27,599 nt of DNA, from NCBI GenBank assembly GCA_004124535.1, contig SCKQ01000029.1:1-27599 (forward strand), given 5' to 3'. Numbering within the stretch: the first letter of the stretch is position 1; the number at the start of each line of letters is the position of its first letter. Shown here in pieces: positions 22,911-27,599 of this stretch. The notes under the pieces are model-generated. The model saw only the letters and a program-made list of their open reading frames with translations, did not search any database and had not been told where the DNA came from. The position numbers were made by a program, and so were the translations under genes. This stretch comes from Fidelibacterota bacterium. Lineage in GTDB: Bacteria; Marinisomatota; Marinisomatia; Marinisomatales; TCS55.

Positions 22911-23984
22911 ATGACAGAAACTGAATTCCGTAAATTATTGAACAAACTTGATGGTTATTTTCTCCCGCGCAAGATCGAGTCTACTGCTAGAGAGTGGATC
23001 ACGGCTGGATCTTTGCTAGGTGAAACAAGTGTTGCTGACATAAAACGAATCCTCAGTAAAGAGCCAATTAACTGTCATTTTAGTGAATTGGGGGATGAGC
23101 TTCGTATTCGTGTATCCAGCCATGATAGTGTAATTTTACGAATACCAAAAATTTCCAAGACCCATCAGATTTTATTTATTCTGACAGTAATTACAACATT
23201 AATGGCTGGTGCTTTAATGCAAGGTGGACAACCATTTACAAATCCAGCAGAGATTCTAATGGGTGTTCCTTTTTCACTGACTCTGTTGCTGATCTTGGGC
23301 TGCCATGAATTTGGTCATTATTATTATGCCCAGAAGCATAAAGTAGATGCGACACTGCCTTACTTTTTACCTGCACCGCCATTTCTATTTATCATTGGTA
23401 CTTTCGGCGCATTTATTAAAATAAATTCTCCAATCTATAAAAAAGATGCATTGTTGCAAATTGGCGCTGCTGGACCCATTGCCGGTTTTATCATTGCTGT
23501 ACCGGCTTTGATAATTGGTCTCATGTTATCAGAGGTCATCGCAATTGATGGGGGAGAAGCAGGTATCATTCTAGGGGATTCCTTGCTTATGAAACTACTT
23601 ACTGAAATGTTGTTTCCAAATCTGGCTGATGGGCAAGATGTTTTACTGCATCCTGTAGCATTTGCTGGTTGGATTGGATTATTAGTGACCATGCTCAATT
23701 TATTGCCGATTGGCCAATTGGATGGTGGGCACATTGCTTATGCAATGTTAGGTGAACGGCAAGGATTGGTGGGACAGATAGCACTTTTTGCTTTACTGCC
23801 GCTCAGTTTATTATCGCTAAATTGGTTGGTTTGGGGTATTCTAATTATTGTATTAATGCGCACAGCAAAGCATCCTCCTATCCAGGATATACACACACCC
23901 TTATCCAGAGAAAATCAGCTCATAGGATATGCTTGCCTGGTCATATTTATATTATGTTTTATTCCTACCCCTTTTCAAATTTGA
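22911..23984 (+). CDS. Site-2 protease family intramembrane zinc metallopeptidase (M50)
   Basis: Polytopic peptidase that would cut transmembrane segments of regulators or signal-peptide remnants. The 357-residue protein has a soluble N-terminal part of about 80 residues, followed by about seven membrane segments. The zinc motif HEFGH is at residues 132-136 and the third ligand D271 lies in NLLPIGQLDGGH, both within hydrophobic segments as required. LPYFLPAPP and FGAFIKINSP between them resemble the cyanobacterial and plant EGY-type site-2 proteases more than RseP, and no PDZ domain is present. No anti-sigma factor or sigma factor lies in the window, so the substrate is unknown. It abuts the PorZ-like gene, with only one base between stop and start, which makes an operon likely. 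Confidence 0.93.
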   Translation: MTETEFRKLLNKLDGYFLPRKIESTAREWITAGSLLGETSVADIKRILSKEPINCHFSELGDELRIRVSSHDSVILRIPKISKTHQILFILTVITTLMAGALMQGGQPFTNPAEILMGVPFSLTLLLILGCHEFGHYYYAQKHKVDATLPYFLPAPPFLFIIGTFGAFIKINSPIYKKDALLQIGAAGPIAGFIIAVPALIIGLMLSEVIAIDGGEAGIILGDSLLMKLLTEMLFPNLADGQDVLLHPVAFAGWIGLLVTMLNLLPIGQLDGGHIAYAMLGERQGLVGQIALFALLPLSLLSLNWLVWGILIIVLMRTAKHPPIQDIHTPLSRENQLIGYACLVIFILCFIPTPFQI

Positions 23985-23985
23985 T

Positions 23986-26340
23986 ATGAATCGATTACCA
24001 GTCCTTTTCATCCTATTGGGAGTGTTATTTGGACAAGCCAGAATAGGTGAGTGGCTGGCGTATACTGCACCCCTCCATATCAATGATATTACTGGTTTTG
24101 AACAGCAAGCTGTTTGTGCGACGAATGGCGGTTTACTGATATATGATCAGGATGAAGATACCTTTAATACGTTAACGGTTATTGATCAACTTGCCGGCAC
24201 TGGGATCAATGTGGTTGAAATTGGACAGTATGGCCATTTGTGGCTTGGCGGTGTGAGTCCGAACGGTTTTGTTCAGGTTTACGATCTTAAGAAGCAAAAC
24301 AGCATCGCAGAATTTGATTTTGGTTTAACTGAGATTATTGACATATCTATAACAGACTCTATTGGTTTTGTCGCGTTTCTGGAAAATCAGGACTGGGGCC
24401 TATTGGAATTTATTTATCGTGATGAGAATTGGATTTATCGTGATGTATATCGTAATTGGCCGACAGACTTTGAATCAATTAATGCAATAGAGGTCTGGGA
24501 CGATGATGTTATGGTGGCCACAGAACAAGGATTATTTGTTGGTGATTGGCGAGGATCAAATCTGAAGGATCCAACAAGTTGGGGACAGCCATACACAGCG
24601 CTGACCGGTAATATCAGCAGCCTGCATGCAAATGGCAGTAATCTATTATTGGTACATGAAAGGAATGTATACCAGTTAACGCCAAATACATCGATGCCAT
24701 TGACTTTACTTTGGGATTATTTTTCCGATACGGATCTATTCATTGATATAACGCAGGACTCAGATGGATCCCTCTGGGGTATACTTGACCGGAAATTCAT
24801 GAAATTGAGTGAAACGGCAATTGATTGGCAACTGGACGTGCATTCTAGGTATTCATTCACGTGTTTAACCGAAATGCCTGATGGCCAAATAATTGCTGGA
24901 TCGGAGATAGGTATTACATTGATTGATCAGGACAATCAAACACTGACCCGAGAAATACCGAACGCGCCGCTGACAAACCAGATATCTGCAGTAACTGTAT
25001 TGAATGATGGTCGGCTTGTTGCCGGTTCAAAGTATGGTCTTTCTATCAAAGAAACCTGGGGCTGGCGGAATATCGCTGAATCGGACGAGATAATTCTTGC
25101 ACCAACCTATAATGAATCACGCTTTGCTGTAGATTATATACCCGTTGATTTTGGCGGTTTTGTAGCTGATATGGAACAGGGGCCGGATGGTCTACTGTAT
25201 TGCGCCATCCGTGGGACATACCCTGAACCACGTCGCCATGGAGGGGGTATCATAATAATTGATATAGATAATCCTGAGAATTTCACTTTGATAGATACTG
25301 CAGTGTTGGATTATTACGCCAATGAATATATGGTTGTAAAGGATCTTGAATTCGATGCCTCAGGTATTCTCTGGGGAGCGAACGCTTATGCTACAACGCG
25401 AGGAAACCCGATTACGGTACTGGATGCAAATAAATCCTGGGGATCATTTAGTGTAACTAACTCTGGAAATATCCTAAGCTATACGCCCAATACTATTGGG
25501 TTTGATTCATTCGGTCGTGTTTGGATTGGTTCATTTGAGGACGATTTGAATACATCACCAGCACGGCATGGTGGTTTGGTATATCTGGATTATGAGGGCA
25601 GTGTAATCAGTCCTACCAGTACAGAATGGGGTTCAGTTGATGTCAACCCTGGCTATACCAATAATACTGTATGGTCATTGGCGATTAATGATGAAGATAT
25701 ACTATATGCGCTCACCCCTATTGGTTTACTGCAATTGACCTTACAATTCTCAAATGCTGACCCTGTCAAAAAATATGGTTATGTATATTTTCCAAATATT
25801 TCTTACGGAAAAGGATCAAAGGTTCGGCTTGACTCCAGAAATAATGTTTGGACCGCCTCGCCAACACAAGGTGTGCATGTCCTAACATCAGGAGCAACGT
25901 ATTGGCCGGATATAAACGGTTTCAAACAAGATAATAGTCAATTGCTCTCAAATGAAGTGGCTGATATTGCGTTTGATAATGGTGAAGGTTTGGCCTATAT
26001 AGCGACCAGTCAGGGAATTAGTGTATTGCGTATGCCTTTTGCAGTCCGGAAGGATAGCTACAACCAAACACGGGTGTTCCCCAGCCCGTATCATCTGCCC
26101 AGTATTTCGCCACTAGTTATTGATGGCTTAATGGATGAAAGTACCTGTAAGGTAATGACCATTACCGGGAGAGTGATCCGTACGCTTTTGGTTAGTAGCG
26201 CAGGGGTAAATGGGTATCAGGCCTATTGGGATGGAAAAGATAGTAAAGGTCGATGGGCTGATACAGGTGTTTACCTAATAAGTATTTATAGGGATAGCGG
26301 GGAGTCAGAGTTCGAGAAAATTGCTGTAATTCAGCATTGA
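23986..26340 (+). CDS. PorZ-like beta-propeller protein with type IX/FlgD-like C-terminal domain
   Basis: The 784-residue exported protein starts at ATG 23986, which gives a proper signal peptide (MNRLPVLFILLGVLFGQA); an earlier in-frame ATG lies inside the protease gene. The mature part is two propellers' worth of blade repeats, with recurring WLGG, LWG, VWIGS, VWTAS and GLxxYD blocks and a PorZ-type opening (IGEWLAYTAPLHINDITGFEQ, then GGLLIYD). The last 85 residues (FPSPYH, VMTITGRVIRTL, WDGKDSKGRWADTGVYLISI, KIAVIQH) match the FlgD-Ig-like or type IX secretion C-terminal signal. In Bacteroidota, PorZ is part of the surface attachment complex of the type IX system; here that role is inferred from architecture only. 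A two-component-regulator propeller protein secreted to the surface is the alternative. Confidence 0.82.
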   Translation: MNRLPVLFILLGVLFGQARIGEWLAYTAPLHINDITGFEQQAVCATNGGLLIYDQDEDTFNTLTVIDQLAGTGINVVEIGQYGHLWLGGVSPNGFVQVYDLKKQNSIAEFDFGLTEIIDISITDSIGFVAFLENQDWGLLEFIYRDENWIYRDVYRNWPTDFESINAIEVWDDDVMVATEQGLFVGDWRGSNLKDPTSWGQPYTALTGNISSLHANGSNLLLVHERNVYQLTPNTSMPLTLLWDYFSDTDLFIDITQDSDGSLWGILDRKFMKLSETAIDWQLDVHSRYSFTCLTEMPDGQIIAGSEIGITLIDQDNQTLTREIPNAPLTNQISAVTVLNDGRLVAGSKYGLSIKETWGWRNIAESDEIILAPTYNESRFAVDYIPVDFGGFVADMEQGPDGLLYCAIRGTYPEPRRHGGGIIIIDIDNPENFTLIDTAVLDYYANEYMVVKDLEFDASGILWGANAYATTRGNPITVLDANKSWGSFSVTNSGNILSYTPNTIGFDSFGRVWIGSFEDDLNTSPARHGGLVYLDYEGSVISPTSTEWGSVDVNPGYTNNTVWSLAINDEDILYALTPIGLLQLTLQFSNADPVKKYGYVYFPNISYGKGSKVRLDSRNNVWTASPTQGVHVLTSGATYWPDINGFKQDNSQLLSNEVADIAFDNGEGLAYIATSQGISVLRMPFAVRKDSYNQTRVFPSPYHLPSISPLVIDGLMDESTCKVMTITGRVIRTLLVSSAGVNGYQAYWDGKDSKGRWADTGVYLISIYRDSGESEFEKIAVIQH

Positions 26341-26353
26341 GTACGAATCAATA

Positions 26354-27418
26354 TTAGTTCTTTCGCTCAATAAACTCCGGCATTAAACCGAATTCCTGCT
26401 CTAATTCATCGGCAATATTGCGAATCATTTGTTTGCGCTCAGCATAAGGTATAAACGCACTTTTCATAGCCATAATTATCATTTCTCTAAAATCATGCAG
26501 TTTGAATCCGAATAATTTATGCGCGAGCAAAAACTCTTTCGTCAAAGTGGTACCGGACATTAAACGGTTATCTGTGTTTAATGTGACTCGGATTCCCTGA
26601 TCATAATAATACTTCAGAGGATGATATTTCAGAGATCGAATGGATCTTGTCTGCCAGTTAGATGTTAAACAAATTTCAAGAGTGATGCGGTGGTCATTCA
26701 CATAGTTCATTAGGTCTTTATTTTCCTTCAGTCGTGTGCCATGACCGATCCGGTGTGCGCCACAATGGTGAATTGCCTGATGTATAGAGCTAGGTCCATA
26801 CGCTTCTCCGGCATGAATTGTAGCATTGATATTATTATTCAAAATCATATAGAAAGCTTCCTGGTGGTCCTTTGCTGGAAAATTTTCTTCTGCACCTGCC
26901 AGATCAAACCCAACAACACCTTTATTTTTATACTGCACAGTTAAGTCGGCAAGTTTCAGCGATGCTGCTGCGGAGATGTTGCGTATTCCGCAAACAATAA
27001 TACCAGACTTTACCCCAAAATCTTTTTGACCACGCTTCAATCCTCCTCGAACCGCTTCAACAGACTCACCCATGGTCATTCCTTTTTCTGTGTGCAGTAT
27101 GGGTGAATAACGAATTTCTATATACCGTACATTTTCCTTGGCCACGTCCTCGATCAATTCATACGCAGTTCTGTCAAGTGCCGCCGGCGTTTGCATGACG
27201 CTCAGAGTTATATCAAATCGTTTTATGTAATCTTCTAATGATCCACGAGTTTTCCCTATAAACAGCAGCTTAGATAATTCCTCTGCGCTGGAAGCTGGCA
27301 GAGTAACCTTATCCTTTTTGGCCAAGTCTAGAATTGTTGGTACACGCAAAGAACCATCAAGATGGCAGTGGAGTTCAACCTTAGGTAGCCGTTGCAGCAG
27401 GGACGTATTTATCTTCAT
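26354..27418 (-). CDS. add: Adenosine deaminase
   Basis: Hydrolyses adenosine (and deoxyadenosine) to inosine in purine salvage. The 354-residue length is standard. Zinc ligands and catalytic residues are all visible: H17 and H19 in VELHCHLDGS, H202 and catalytic E205 in HAGEAYGPSS, H226 in HRIGHGTRL, and D283 in LNTDNRLMSGT. The NTDN variant in place of NTDDP occurs in a well-populated bacterial branch of the family. FDLAGAE near 171-177 is also typical. No signal peptide, so it is cytoplasmic. It follows the OPT transporter gene on the minus strand with a 4-base ATGA overlap and ends 13 bases from the convergent PorZ-like gene. Adenine deaminase is less likely, given the substrate-loop sequence and length. 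Confidence 0.94.
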   Translation of the reverse strand: MKINTSLLQRLPKVELHCHLDGSLRVPTILDLAKKDKVTLPASSAEELSKLLFIGKTRGSLEDYIKRFDITLSVMQTPAALDRTAYELIEDVAKENVRYIEIRYSPILHTEKGMTMGESVEAVRGGLKRGQKDFGVKSGIIVCGIRNISAAASLKLADLTVQYKNKGVVGFDLAGAEENFPAKDHQEAFYMILNNNINATIHAGEAYGPSSIHQAIHHCGAHRIGHGTRLKENKDLMNYVNDHRITLEICLTSNWQTRSIRSLKYHPLKYYYDQGIRVTLNTDNRLMSGTTLTKEFLLAHKLFGFKLHDFREMIIMAMKSAFIPYAERKQMIRNIADELEQEFGLMPEFIERKN

Positions 27419-27599
27419 TTTTTACCTGCTGTATTAAATAGCCAGTAGATAATGCCAAGAAAAGCAGCAATCCCCAGAAGATCATACCCGGGATTGGATG
27501 GCCACCAATCTTTATTTCCCGTAACAAATATCGGTACTGCAACCAGAATACCCATTAAAGCTTCCCCGGTGATTAGGCCGGAGGCTAGCAGTAATCCTT
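27415..27599 (-). CDS. OPT-family oligopeptide transporter, C-terminal fragment (continues beyond window)
   Basis: The last 60 codons of a membrane protein are visible, read from the window edge: LLLASGLITGEALMGILVA, then a short loop with DWWPSNPG, a final membrane helix with GIAAFLGIIYWLF, and KK at the end. The ASGLITGEALMGI block is characteristic of the penultimate helix of bacterial OPT transporters, which import oligopeptides or metal-chelate complexes. Its TGA overlaps the adenosine deaminase ATG (27415-27418), so the two are translationally coupled. The fragment is short and hydrophobic, so the family call rests on that one motif. Confidence 0.75.
   Translation of the reverse strand, partial: GLLLASGLITGEALMGILVAVPIFVTGNKDWWPSNPGYDLLGIAAFLGIIYWLFNTAGKK

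Noticed and set aside
1..27599. tRNA, rRNA, CRISPR array, insertion sequence or prophage
   Set aside because: No transposase, integrase, spaced direct repeats or tRNA-like cloverleaf was noticed in the gaps, which are all under 170 bases.

Overview
The window shows a Gram-negative, probably marine or sediment heterotroph of the Fibrobacterota-Chlorobiota-Bacteroidota (FCB) side of the bacteria; Ca. Neomarinimicrobiota or a neighbour is my best guess. The basis is the moderately AT-rich sequence, frequent TTG and GTG starts, a PorZ-like beta-propeller protein with a type IX-secretion or FlgD-like C-terminal domain, several signal-peptide or lipoprotein envelope proteins, and a sodium symporter where a SusCD pair might be expected. 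The lineage is inferred; no rRNA or tRNA gene lies in the window. Coding density is very high, no gap exceeds about 170 bases, and I see no mobile element, CRISPR array or canonical GC-rich terminator.

Region 1 (1-5309) is a molybdenum-enzyme block: the end of a [2Fe-2S] subunit and a Tat-exported molybdopterin subunit of a xanthine-oxidase-family dehydrogenase, then an FdhF/YdeP-type molybdopterin oxidoreductase with a Cys-His pair at the metal site. Convergent to these is a MobA-like guanylyltransferase that could supply the cofactor of the second enzyme. It is the downstream partner of a GH5 mannanase-like gene.

Region 2 (5324-13188) looks like a carbohydrate-use locus. An exported GH5 hydrolase diverges from a tight five-gene run: SSS sodium:solute symporter, Gfo/Idh/MocA oxidoreductase, exported esterase, DeoC-type aldolase and a zinc-free MDR/quinone oxidoreductase. 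The run ends in a short decayed N-terminal fragment of a GMC-type FAD oxidoreductase, followed by an alpha/beta hydrolase that lacks the usual catalytic histidine.

Region 3 (13272-16301) encodes three envelope proteins in a row: a YD-like repeat protein, an SH3-acidic linker-SPOR lipoprotein and a MORN-variant repeat protein. A small cupin gene follows, then a YwaF/TIGR02206 membrane protein overlapping a membrane-anchored oligopeptidase B.

Region 4 (19549-27599) holds a Sad/YneI-type aldehyde dehydrogenase overlapping the first of two tandem paralogous exported proteins that share an unrecognised domain, the second extended by a probable outer-membrane segment. Next come a small exported protein on the other strand, a site-2 protease, the PorZ-like propeller protein and, on the minus strand, an OPT-family transporter overlapping adenosine deaminase. 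Oligopeptidase B, the OPT transporter and adenosine deaminase fit scavenging of peptides and nucleosides.
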